The notes under the pieces are model-generated. The model saw only the letters and a list, made by a program, of their open reading frames with translations. It was not told the origin of the DNA and searched no databases. A stretch of 64,000 nt of DNA from Arthrobacter humicola (GTDB lineage Bacteria; Actinomycetota; Actinomycetes; Actinomycetales; Micrococcaceae), in contig NZ_JAFKON010000012.1 in NCBI RefSeq assembly GCF_022803015.1, forward strand, positions 31,256 through 95,255, written 5' to 3'. The position numbers and the translations under genes were made by a program. Below, in pieces: positions 9,901 through 16,782 of the stretch; position 1 is the stretch's first letter, and the number at the start of each line of letters is the position of its first letter.

Positions 9901-11553
9901 GCAGCCGCCCTTGACCGTGATGGGGTTGCCGTCCCGGTCCGGGTAGAACGTACAGCCGGAGATCTGGTCGCCGGTGGTGGGGAAGTAGTTCAGCACGTTG
10001 AAGGAGGCAAGCTTGAGATTGCCTCCCACGGCGGCCGGGGTCCCTGCCCGGGTGGCGCCGAAGCTGGCCGGCTGCACGGTGTCCGCGTTGGCGGCCGTCA
10101 GCTGCGTCAGGGGCTGGAACTTCCAGGCGCTGTTCGCGTAGCTGAGCACCACGTTGGTTTTGAACGTCACCGGCGCGCCGACCCGGACGGGATCGGCCGT
10201 GGTCAGGTACGGGAGCACTTGGGCCTTGGTGGCGGCGTCCTTGAGGAAGTTCGTGGTGGCGCCGTCGTCGAGCTTGATGCCGCGGGCGGCGTTCGCCGCG
10301 GCCGTGGCGGTGTACTCCGCAGAACCGAAGGACGCGACGGCGGTGGGCTGCTCCAGCGCGGTGGTGCCGCCGGCCAGGCCGATCTCGCCGTACTGGTTCA
10401 GCGAGAAGTTGTCCGCCACGGTGACGGGGCCCTGTGGGGTGAGCAGCATGCCTTCGAGGGATTCACGGAAAGCCTCGTCGGCGGGGAGCGCGAAGCCGGT
10501 GGCCTTGACCTCGGGGGCGGCCTCGGTGAGCTTCTTCAGATCGGCCGCCGCGGCGACGTTCAACTGCGTCATGCCGAAGAATTCGCTGACAGCGCCGGTG
10601 AGCTCGACGTAGTCGCCGATCCTGACGGAGTCGACCGTGGACGGGGAGTAGACGAACACCGCGTCCGACGCCGCGTGGTTGGCCGGGGTGAGATCGCCGC
10701 CCGTGCCGGGGGTCTGGACGTAGTAGCCGGCGAAGCCGCCGGTGGGGAACGTCGCAGTGACCCGGCCCCGCGTAGTGACCGAGGATCCTGCCAGCGGGCT
10801 TGCGGCGCCGGTGCCCTGGATTTCGGCAATGGTCTTGGCGGCCGGGGGAGTGCCAGGGTCCACGGGCGGGTCCACGGGGCCGGCAGCGCCACTGGCCGCC
10901 GTCGGCGTGATGGCGGCGTTCAGTGCGAAGTCGGCGGCGTTGTTGTTGGTGTCCGCGCCGTTGCTGCGGTTCATGCTCTTGACGTCGGTGTTTCCCGACG
11001 GCGCGGCGGCCGCCTGGGCCTCGAAGGTGTTGGAGGTGCCGTAGCCGAGGAGGTCCGCGACGTTGGCCGGTTCGATGACCGAGCCTGTCGGCAGCGGATT
11101 GAGTGCTGCGGCCTGTTTGGCCAGCACGATCGTGCCGCCGCCACCGGCCGGGTTGAAGCCGGTAGCGGTGGCGTCGGCGGCCGGCAGGTCGGCGCCGGCC
11201 GTGCCGTTGCTGCCGCCCTTGAGCAGGTAGTAGCCCTTGGCGGGAATGCTGCCGGCCAGGACCGCCACCGAGCTCGGCGCGCCGGTGCCCGGGGCTGAGC
11301 GGTACTGGAGACTCCAGCCCTCCAGTGAGACCGGCGCGTCGGAGCCGTTGTACAGCTCGACAAACTTGTTCTTGAAGGCAGCGCCGGAGCTGCCGCCGCT
11401 GAGATAGGCCTCGTTGATGACCACCGGCGAGGTTCCGGCTGCTGCCGGCAACGGTTCGGTGGCGTTAGCCGGCACGGCCGCCGCCAGTGGGGCTGCTATC
11501 AGCGCCGCCGACAGCGCTGAGCCCAGCGCTGTTTTCCAGGGTGTTAGTTTCAT
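7000..11553 (-). CDS. Secreted ExeM/NucH-type nuclease fused to a 5'-nucleotidase
   Basis: A 1517-residue exported protein. Order of parts: signal peptide (1-31, cleavage near AVPANA); lamin-tail-like domain (about 40-200, VVINEAYLSGGSSGAAF); beta-rich OB-like region (about 240-350); endonuclease/exonuclease/phosphatase domain (about 520-850, with LASFNVLNYF, MEVENSAQF, LIGDFNSY and SDHDPVVV); calcineurin-like 5'-nucleotidase domain (about 855-1140, NFLGINDFHGRID, SAGDNIGASL, AVGNHEFDGGW and NGHTHKQYSW); 5'-nucleotidase C-terminal domain (about 1190-1370, NPGGLRNELYY); and a short Ig-like tail. No LPXTG anchor is seen. It probably degrades extracellular nucleic acid and dephosphorylates the resulting nucleotides. 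The gap upstream (11554-11927) has one PHO-box-like half site. Confidence 0.9.
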   Translation of the reverse strand: MKLTPWKTALGSALSAALIAAPLAAAVPANATEPLPAAAGTSPVVINEAYLSGGSSGAAFKNKFVELYNGSDAPVSLEGWSLQYRSAPGTGAPSSVAVLAGSIPAKGYYLLKGGSNGTAGADLPAADATATGFNPAGGGGTIVLAKQAAALNPLPTGSVIEPANVADLLGYGTSNTFEAQAAAAPSGNTDVKSMNRSNGADTNNNAADFALNAAITPTAASGAAGPVDPPVDPGTPPAAKTIAEIQGTGAASPLAGSSVTTRGRVTATFPTGGFAGYYVQTPGTGGDLTPANHAASDAVFVYSPSTVDSVRIGDYVELTGAVSEFFGMTQLNVAAAADLKKLTEAAPEVKATGFALPADEAFRESLEGMLLTPQGPVTVADNFSLNQYGEIGLAGGTTALEQPTAVASFGSAEYTATAAANAARGIKLDDGATTNFLKDAATKAQVLPYLTTADPVRVGAPVTFKTNVVLSYANSAWKFQPLTQLTAANADTVQPASFGATRAGTPAAVGGNLKLASFNVLNYFPTTGDQISGCTFYPDRDGNPITVKGGCDVRGAANAENFKRQQDKIVAAISKSGADVVTLMEVENSAQFGKTRDDALAKLVDALNIATPGIWDYVRTPANAPPLADEDMIRTAFIYKLAAAEPIGESIIHNDTVAFASARKPMAQVFKPVGAADDKKFIAIANHFKSKGSAATPEDTDKGQGASNLARTAQAKSLLAFADELQKSKGTDKVFLIGDFNSYAKEDPINILTGAGYVNQDEKAKNADGSAKHSYLFGGLVGSLDHILASPAANAAVTGADIWNINSVESVALEYSRYNNNVTDYYAPDQFRASDHDPVVVGLNLPVTPASVELNFLGINDFHGRIDSNTVFFAGTIEKLRAAAASGATAFISAGDNIGASLFASAIAKDQPTIDVLNALDLRTSAVGNHEFDGGWADLRDRVTAGGTNAKFPYLGANVYAKGTTTPVLPEYTVLDMNGVKVAVIGTVTQEVPSLVTPSGIADLEFGDPVDAINRVAAKIKADKLADVIIVENHDGAGSGAPDGATLEQEIAAGGPFAKMVQKVTPDVAAIFNGHTHKQYSWDAPVLDSAGQPTGETRPIVQTGNYGEFIGQIQLTIDTRTMSVTGYKAGNVQRTTSAAQPAADLVAQYPRVAAVKAIVDKALADAAVVGNQPVGKVTADITTAFAGSPAVRDDRSSESTLGNLVADSLVDALKAPDLGAAEIGVVNPGGLRNELYYAPDGTITYAEANAVLPFVNNLWTTSLTGAQFKTLLEQQWQTNPDGTVPSRAYQHLGLSKNVNYTYDAARAAGDRITSIRVNGALIDPAKSYRIGTFNFLATGGDNFRIFKEGAGTKDSGLVDRDAWIKYLQTHNPVSPDFGRRSVAVVNTTAAEVKGGESITLAVSKLDLTSLGSPVNASLRAEFTDAAGTVTALGTVPVTAGAAQVDVKVPAGAAAGAGTLVLTAVESGTVVKTAVKVAASVPVPPKCTPPVKPTRPGDLVGQVNYGTAMAAYRKCLKG

Positions 11554-11927
11554 CCGCTCTAACTCTCATTAGGGTGCCCCGGGTAAAGGGCAGGGTGCAG
11601 TGCGTCCGCAGGGTGCAGCGGACAGTGGCCGGCCAGAACTCCTGGTCAAGTCGTGCCGGGCCCATCCAAACAGGGGTGAATGAACAACGTATGGACTAAA
11701 CGTGCATTCGGCGGGACGCCCCCCAGCGGGACGCGCCGCAGCCTTCCCGGAGCGGCTCGAAAGCCCCGGGCAATGGTGACTGGTGATGCGGGTGAGTTGT
11801 GTCCGGGTGCCTCCACCGGACGCTCCACAGCAGAATACCGGCCAGTAGCCCTCAGGGAAGGCTCTGGCCGGTATTTCCTACAACAATTTTTGTAATTAGG
11901 TGGGAAGAGCTCTGGTGTCCTGGCCGG
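11554..11927. other. Intergenic region: nuclease promoter side and VOC terminator
   Basis: No gene is supported here. Near the nuclease start it contains repeated AGGGTGCAG motifs and, at 11675-11685, GGTGAATGAAC, whose complement GTTCATTCACC resembles one actinobacterial PHO-box unit. At 11835-11874 an 11-bp perfect stem (ATACCGGCCAG/CTGGCCGGTAT) lies about 53 bp past the VOC stop and is likely its terminator. Confidence 0.5.
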
Positions 11928-12731
11928 TTAGGCGTCCGGGGCGGACTGCCCGCCCTGTCCGGTGTCAGCCACGATCTTGAACAACGCGCCCGTGGGGTCG
12001 GTCAGTGTGGCGAGCCTGCCGAACGGGGTGTTGTCCGGCCCGTCGATGACTTTGGCGCCGAGGGACACTGCCGTATCGATGGAGGCGTCGGCGTCTTCCA
12101 CGGCGAAGTAAACCTGCCAGTTGGACGGGACCTCGGCGGGAAGGTAGGCAGACGCGTCCATGATCCCGGCCTTGGCCGCCGGGCCCGCGCCCAGGGTGGT
12201 GTAGCGGAACTCCGGGGTGTCGCTCATGACGTCGGTGTCCCAGCCAAACACGTCCTGGTAGAACTTGACGGCGGCGGCGTAGTCCTTGGCGTGGAGCTCG
12301 TGCCACGCCGGAGCACCGGGCTCGGCCGCCAGTCCATAGCCCTTCATCTCAGCCGGCTGCCATACGCCGACCGATGCGCCCGTGGCGTCGGCGATCATCG
12401 CCATGCTGCCCTGTTCGGGGACGTCCATGGGCGGCATGTAGACCTGGCCGCCGTGTTCCGTTGCAGCCTTGACGGTGGCGGCGGCGTCCTCCGAGCGCAG
12501 GTACGTGGACCACATGTCCGGCCACGCGGCCTGATCCTCCTGCTTCTGCATCAGGCCGGCGACGGACTTGCCGTCCTTCCAGGCGGTGATGTAGCCGCCG
12601 TATTTTGCTTCGTCGCCGGTCTGGTACGTCCAACCGAACAGCGCACCGTAGAACGCCTTGGCCTTCTCGGCATCGGATGTCATGAGGTCGATCCAACATG
12701 GTGCGCCGTTGGAGTGCTCGGGTGTGGGCAT
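11928..12731 (-). CDS. VOC family protein with two glyoxalase-like domains (CFP30B-like)
   Basis: 267 residues. Two tandem beta-alpha-beta-beta-beta modules are visible: the first starts CWIDLMTSDAEKAKAFYGALFGW, and the second starts near residue 143 with WHELHAKDYAAAVKFYQDVFGW. This two-module layout matches the mycobacterial CFP30B/27-kDa hydroxylase-like VOC family, whose reaction is uncertain. The ATG at 12731 has a good AGGAG six bases upstream. The open frame continuing to 12989 is not part of the gene; it contains a P-type ATPase remnant. Transcription probably ends at the 11835-11874 hairpin. Confidence 0.88.
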   Translation of the reverse strand: MPTPEHSNGAPCWIDLMTSDAEKAKAFYGALFGWTYQTGDEAKYGGYITAWKDGKSVAGLMQKQEDQAAWPDMWSTYLRSEDAAATVKAATEHGGQVYMPPMDVPEQGSMAMIADATGASVGVWQPAEMKGYGLAAEPGAPAWHELHAKDYAAAVKFYQDVFGWDTDVMSDTPEFRYTTLGAGPAAKAGIMDASAYLPAEVPSNWQVYFAVEDADASIDTAVSLGAKVIDGPDNTPFGRLATLTDPTGALFKIVADTGQGGQSAPDA

Positions 12732-13034
12732 GGAAGCTCCTGCTCTCTGTGGCGGCCGTTGACGTGCCCCCGCCGGACTCTGGTTTGTGTGGAGATGGGG
12801 TGGAGACACAGAGAGACTATGACGGTGCACGGATAGTTTCAACAGGTGGGTCGAGCGAGGGGTTGGGGCATCGGCCAACGCCGGCGTGTCGTTGACGCTG
12901 TACCCAACCATGGCCACCTTGATGCCCGACGCTGCAGTGTCTAGCAATCTGGTCAGATTGTGAGAGGATACGACCACGCCGCATGCCAATGGCGGGGTGT
13001 CGCATTAATGTTGCTCGAATGCGAGAGGTGACCA
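12732..13034. other. Intergenic region with gene debris
   Basis: No intact gene. It holds the VOC ribosome-binding site, the P-type ATPase scrap (12864-12926), a 16-bp near-palindrome CAATCTGGTCAGATTG (12945-12960) and, at the right end, the ribosome-binding site of the first glycosyltransferase. Base composition drops from here rightwards, marking the left edge of the accessory stretch. Confidence 0.6.
12864..12926 (-). pseudogene. Fragment of a metal-translocating P-type ATPase
   Basis: The minus strand encodes GIKVAMVGYSVNDTPALADAP, which matches the hinge signature of P-type ATPases (VAMVGDGxNDxPALA). The Asp-Gly of GDG is replaced by Tyr-Ser and nothing else of the roughly 700-residue enzyme is present. 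It is therefore decayed debris, in frame by chance with the VOC gene downstream. Confidence 0.6.
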
Positions 13035-14084
13035 TTGAACACTTCGCTAACAGTCCTGCAGTCTTTCCCAGCGCCGCGATCCACGACCAATCCCTATTTG
13101 GTGCAACTGGCCGGCGGCCTGCAAGAACTGCCCGATATCAGCGTCATTAACTTCAGCTGGCGCGCTGCTCTCTTTGCCAAGTACGACGTCTTCCACATCC
13201 ACTGGCCTGAAATCTTGGTCAGCGGTCATAGTCCGCTGAAGAAACTCGGGCGACAGGTGCTCACGCTGGCTCTCCTCGGGAGGCTCGCACTGGCTAGGAC
13301 GCCCATAGTGCGAACTGTCCACAACGTAGAGCTGCCCGAGGGCATCTCCGTCCGGGAGGTGTTTCTCCTCCGCCTTATTGACCGCAAAACCACGTTTTAC
13401 GTTCGGCTGAACTCGAGGACGCAGCTGCCGACGGAGCGGCCCAGCGCCACGATTCCACATGGCCACTATCGTGAATGGTTCGCCGACTTTCCGAAGGCGC
13501 AGCAGATACCGGGTCGCATAAGCTACGTCGGCCTGATCCGGCGCTATAAGGGCGTTGAGGACCTGATCACGTCGTTTAGGGCAACGGCGGACACCCACCC
13601 CGAGCTATCACTTCGGGTGGGGGGTAAACCCTCCACCGGGGAGCTGGGGCAAGCCATGACGGCCTTGTCGCAAGACGACCCAAGGATAAGCCTCAATTTG
13701 CAGTATGTCTCCGACGCGGAGCTCGTTGACATCATCTCGAGTTCGGAACTCGTGGTCCTCCCGTACCGATTTATGCACAATTCCGGCGGAACCCTGGCCG
13801 CCCTGTCTTTGAATCGACCTGTGCTGGTTCCGGCCAATGACGTCAACCAAGCGTTGGCCGTCGAAGTCGGGCCGGGATGGGTGTTTCAGTACACCGGGGC
13901 GCTAACGCCCGAAATAATCCTTCAAACGTTGTCGTCAATTACAGCGGAGGGTCACCGGAGGCGCCCGGACCTCTCTTCGCGGGACTGGGAAGCGGGCTCG
14001 GTGGCCCACAGGGAGGCCTATGAACGGGCGCTTGCCAATGGTGTTGCCCGCTCACCGCAGCCGCAGAATGCGGGCCACCCGTGA
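13035..14084 (+). CDS. Glycosyltransferase (GT-B fold, GT4-like)
   Basis: 349 residues from a TTG start with AGAGGTG seven bases upstream. The N-terminal half carries FHIHWPE and RTVHNVELPEG, common in actinobacterial exopolysaccharide glycosyltransferases. The C-terminal half has ISYVGLIRRYKGVEDLI, the GT-B second domain, and SSELVVLPYRFMHNSGGTLAAL, the donor-binding region. It is a soluble protein with no clear membrane segment. It overlaps the next gene by 4 nt (GTGA), and the trio 13035-15810 is surely one operon. Codon use is visibly less GC-biased than in neighbouring housekeeping genes, suggesting transfer. Sugar specificity cannot be read from the sequence. Confidence 0.85.
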   Translation: MNTSLTVLQSFPAPRSTTNPYLVQLAGGLQELPDISVINFSWRAALFAKYDVFHIHWPEILVSGHSPLKKLGRQVLTLALLGRLALARTPIVRTVHNVELPEGISVREVFLLRLIDRKTTFYVRLNSRTQLPTERPSATIPHGHYREWFADFPKAQQIPGRISYVGLIRRYKGVEDLITSFRATADTHPELSLRVGGKPSTGELGQAMTALSQDDPRISLNLQYVSDAELVDIISSSELVVLPYRFMHNSGGTLAALSLNRPVLVPANDVNQALAVEVGPGWVFQYTGALTPEIILQTLSSITAEGHRRRPDLSSRDWEAGSVAHREAYERALANGVARSPQPQNAGHP

Positions 14085-15079
14085 AACAACAGACGCTGCT
14101 CGTCGCAGTGCTGACGTATCGACGCCCTGCAACACTTGAACGGGGCCTCGCAACCATGCTCCGGCATGTTGAGAAACTCGCTCGGGACACGGACCGGGCG
14201 ATTTCGCCCAGTATCGTCGTCGTCGACAACGATCCGGCTGAAAGCGCGAGAAGCACAGTCATCGGCTTTCATTCCGACCTGATCCGGTACGTTCCCGAGC
14301 CGGTACCCGGCATATCGGCTGGTCGAAATCGAGCATTGGACGAAGCCGCCAACCACGATTTGCTCGTCTTCATCGACGACGACGAGGAGCCGCAGGAACT
14401 CTGGCTGGAGCCGCTGCTGGACACGTGGCGGCAGACCCGTCCAGCCGCAGTCATGGGAAGAGTGGTTTCGCAGTTTGATGCTGAACTTGATCCCTGGATT
14501 GCCGCTGGTTCTTTCTTCCGCCGCCGGAGGCTGCCGACCGGGACGGTGGTGCCGGTGGCGGCGGCGGGCAATCTCTTGCTGGACATGCGCCAAGTCCGGA
14601 AAGCCGGTGTACGTTTCAACAATAATTTCGGTCTCTCAGGAGGCGAGGACACTCTTTTCAGTCGGTTGCTTGTGCGGGAGGGCGGAAAGATTCTCTGGTG
14701 CGACGAATCGGTGGCGACGGACTTCGTTCCCGCTGATCGCACGACCCGGAACTGGGTTCTCCGAAGAGCATGGAGCCACGGAAATTCGGCCGCATTGGTC
14801 GACATCCACTCGGCGGAAAGAGCCATGCAAAGGGGGGTGGCGCGCCTGATGTCGGTTTTCCGCGGCATACTGCGAATGTGCGGCGGGTCCTTGCGGTTCG
14901 GCTTCGGGACGCTCATGGCATCCCACCGCCATCAGGCGCGAGGATTGCGGACAGCCTACCGCGGTGCAGGGATGCTCGCCGGGGCGATTGGAGTCGCCTA
15001 TCTTGAGTACGCGCGCGAAAGACGCTCGCAGACGTGGTTCAGGCGGCCAGCCGTCCGCCGGCCGGGAAATAGCGGATGA
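14081..15079 (+). CDS. Family 2 glycosyltransferase (GT-A fold)
   Basis: 332 residues. GT2 hallmarks are TLLVAVLTYRRPATLERGL at the N-terminus, SIVVVDNDP (nucleotide-binding Asp), GISAGRNRALDEA and VFIDDDEEP, the DxD-type metal site near residue 95; acceptor-side motif GGEDTLFSRLL follows at about 185. The last 60 residues are basic and amphipathic, perhaps a membrane association region. The GTG start overlaps the previous stop by 4 nt, and its own stop overlaps the ATG of the deacetylase by 4 nt (ATGA), so the three are translationally coupled. Confidence 0.88.
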   Translation: MKQQTLLVAVLTYRRPATLERGLATMLRHVEKLARDTDRAISPSIVVVDNDPAESARSTVIGFHSDLIRYVPEPVPGISAGRNRALDEAANHDLLVFIDDDEEPQELWLEPLLDTWRQTRPAAVMGRVVSQFDAELDPWIAAGSFFRRRRLPTGTVVPVAAAGNLLLDMRQVRKAGVRFNNNFGLSGGEDTLFSRLLVREGGKILWCDESVATDFVPADRTTRNWVLRRAWSHGNSAALVDIHSAERAMQRGVARLMSVFRGILRMCGGSLRFGFGTLMASHRHQARGLRTAYRGAGMLAGAIGVAYLEYARERRSQTWFRRPAVRRPGNSG

Positions 15080-15810
15080 AGCACCTGGCGCGGGTTGTAG
15101 TTCGCGCAGCCAAGCCCCTCATCCGCGCACATTCAGGTTTTGTCGGCTCGGTCGTGGCCGTCGACACGGCGGTCCGGAATATTGTCCTGACCTATGACGA
15201 CGGCCCAGAGCCAGGCGGGACAGACAGCATCCTGAAGGTGCTTGATGAACGGCAGTTGAGCGCCACGTTCTTCGTGCTGCTCAGCCGAGCACGCCGGCAT
15301 CCGGGCTTGCTGGGCGAAGTCGCAGCTGCGGGCCATGAGATAGCCCTCCACGGACTTGACCATCGGCGGCTCACTGGCTTTTCTTTTCGTGAAGTTGCTC
15401 AAAGGACCAGGGATGGCCGCGCCGAGCTCGAAGATTTGATCGGCAGCCGGGTCGAGTGGGTCCGTCCACCATACGGCCGGCAGACATTGGCTAGTTGGCG
15501 CGCGGTCCAGTCCGCCGGGCTTATGCCCGTCATGTGGGGTGCCACGAGTTGGGATTCCAGGGAGATGCCCCAATCCGACCGTATCCGCAAGGCAATGACC
15601 GGTGCGGTCCCCGGGGCTATCCTCCTTTCGCACGACGGTCACGCTGGCCCGGCAGACGGCGTCGACGACGGACCCTCACCATCGCTGGACAGGGGAAAGC
15701 TAACCGCCGGGATCGTCGATGCGTGCGAAGATCGCGGACTGGGTGCCTGGTCGCTGCGGGATTCCCTGCAACACGGAACTCCTGTGCGCGCTGCATGGTT
15801 CAAGAAGTAA
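15076..15810 (+). CDS. Polysaccharide deacetylase (NodB/CE4 family)
   Basis: 244 residues. CE4 motifs are all present: TYDDGP (motif 1, catalytic base and metal Asp), HGLDHRR (motif 2, His-x3-His metal pair), RPPYG (motif 3), a Trp-rich strand with WGATSWDS (motif 4) and LLSHDG (motif 5). It should remove N- or O-acetyl groups from a glycan. Unlike secreted CE4 enzymes it has no recognisable signal peptide or transmembrane segment, so it may act on an intracellular or lipid-linked intermediate made by the two preceding glycosyltransferases. The gene ends 41 bp before the tRNA-Ser scar. Confidence 0.9.
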   Translation: MKHLARVVVRAAKPLIRAHSGFVGSVVAVDTAVRNIVLTYDDGPEPGGTDSILKVLDERQLSATFFVLLSRARRHPGLLGEVAAAGHEIALHGLDHRRLTGFSFREVAQRTRDGRAELEDLIGSRVEWVRPPYGRQTLASWRAVQSAGLMPVMWGATSWDSREMPQSDRIRKAMTGAVPGAILLSHDGHAGPADGVDDGPSPSLDRGKLTAGIVDACEDRGLGAWSLRDSLQHGTPVRAAWFKK

Positions 15811-15850
15811 TGCTGTGGCCAACATTCCGGCCAAAGATGCTGACTGAATA

Positions 15851-15983
15851 GACGAGTAAAGGCCGGCCCGAACGATCTTTCGATCGCCCCGGGCCGGCCC
15901 CTGAACCGCGCAAAATCTGCGCTCCCGCGGAAGGTAAGAGCTTCGAACTCTTGGTACGGGGTCACCGCACACTGGTTTTCAAG
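15851..15983 (-). repeat. Attachment-site-like direct repeat: tRNA-Ser(UGA) 3' half plus terminator (distal copy)
   Basis: These 133 bp match 20182-20313 with only a handful of differences. 15928-15983 is the 3' half of tRNA-Ser(UGA), from the anticodon loop to the discriminator. 15851-15927 is the downstream hairpin (GGCCGGCCCG...CGGGCCGGCC) and flank. Identity stops abruptly in the anticodon loop at 15983/20313, the position where many tyrosine recombinases cross over. It is not a functional tRNA. Confidence 0.85.
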
Positions 15984-15996
15984 TTTTGTCAGGTCG

Positions 15997-16521
15997 ATGT
16001 CGGTTCGGGCGAGCAAGTGCCATAGCGTCCCTGACTCCCAGATTTATCCCGAACTGCGCAAGATGGAACGTGAAGGGCTCCTTGAGGGGGAGGAGATGCC
16101 GGGCGGGCGCTCCGGAACCAAACGCCGTTACCACATCACGGCGTCAGGGAAAGAGGCCTTTGCGGCCTGGATGGACACACCCAACACCTATCAGCCTGAG
16201 CGCGACCAGGTCCGCCTGCGTGCGACTTACATGGAAACCGCGGAGCCCTCGGCAGCTCGGGCACAGCTTCGGGCGCATATAGAGCACCACAGTGACCAGA
16301 TCCAAGGATGGGAGAAAATCCTTTACCAGATCGACTCCGGCGCCTCGCCCATACTTAACCGTCGGCTCGAGAAAATGGCACCGGAGGACCGAGAAGGTAC
16401 CCGGGCTTTCAAACGCTATGCCTACGAGGGGCTGATTCTCGACTCTGAAGCCGAAATTTCCTGGGCGCACCGGGGATTGCGGCTGCTCGACAGGCTTTAC
16501 GGAGCGGAAGCAGGCGCCTGA
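15997..16521 (+). pseudogene. 5'-truncated PadR family regulator
   Basis: The frame from about 16018 reads SVPDSQIYPELRKMEREGLLEGEE and then GTKRRYHITASGKEAFAAWM: the recognition helix, wing and C-terminal helices of a PadR/Vir-type repressor. The first 35-40 residues of the winged helix (the usual LLALLxxGPxxGYDL region) are missing, and the sequence to the left is the tRNA-Ser scar. No ribosome-binding site precedes the possible GTG/ATG codons. The rest (about 170 codons) is open, so decay is recent or a shortened product is made. A different, intact PadR gene is at 21671. Confidence 0.7.
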
Positions 16522-16613
16522 GGCTAGGGGCACAGCAACCACTCACCAGCTGCGGACCCGTGCCGCGCTAACCAGGGGCAACAACCTCCATCGCGGCCCG
16601 GACGCAGGACAAG

Positions 16614-16640
16614 AAGGATTCAGCTGGGCTGAATCCTTTT
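16614..16640 (+). terminator. Rho-independent terminator after the truncated PadR gene
   Basis: Stem AAGGATTCAGC (16614-16624) pairs with GCTGAATCCTT (16628-16638) across a TGG loop, with a T run at the end. Confidence 0.75.
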
Positions 16641-16661
16641 CCTTTGCCGAGGAGAAACAGG

Positions 16662-16687
16662 AACGGCCGGCCTACCAGCCGGCCGTT
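16662..16687. terminator. Hairpin between PadR remnant and MFS gene, probably terminating the MFS transcript
   Basis: A perfect 10-bp stem AACGGCCGGC/GCCGGCCGTT with a 6-nt loop lies about 95 bp beyond the MFS stop. It has only a weak T run on either strand. Confidence 0.5.
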
Positions 16688-16782
16688 CTTGTCCCGTCAC
16701 CATTGTCGCAAGGCATGGACACCGGTCTCCCCGGAACGTTCAGGGGATCATTGCCGTAGCTGTTCTTGGCACCAATAGCCAG

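Noticed and set aside
8965..11298. A 777-codon plus-strand open frame
   Set aside because: Antisense to the secreted nuclease/nucleotidase; the translated sequence is Gly/Arg/Val-rich without motifs.
15928..15983. A second functional tRNA-Ser
   Set aside because: Only the 3' half is present; the 5' acceptor strand and D-arm are missing.
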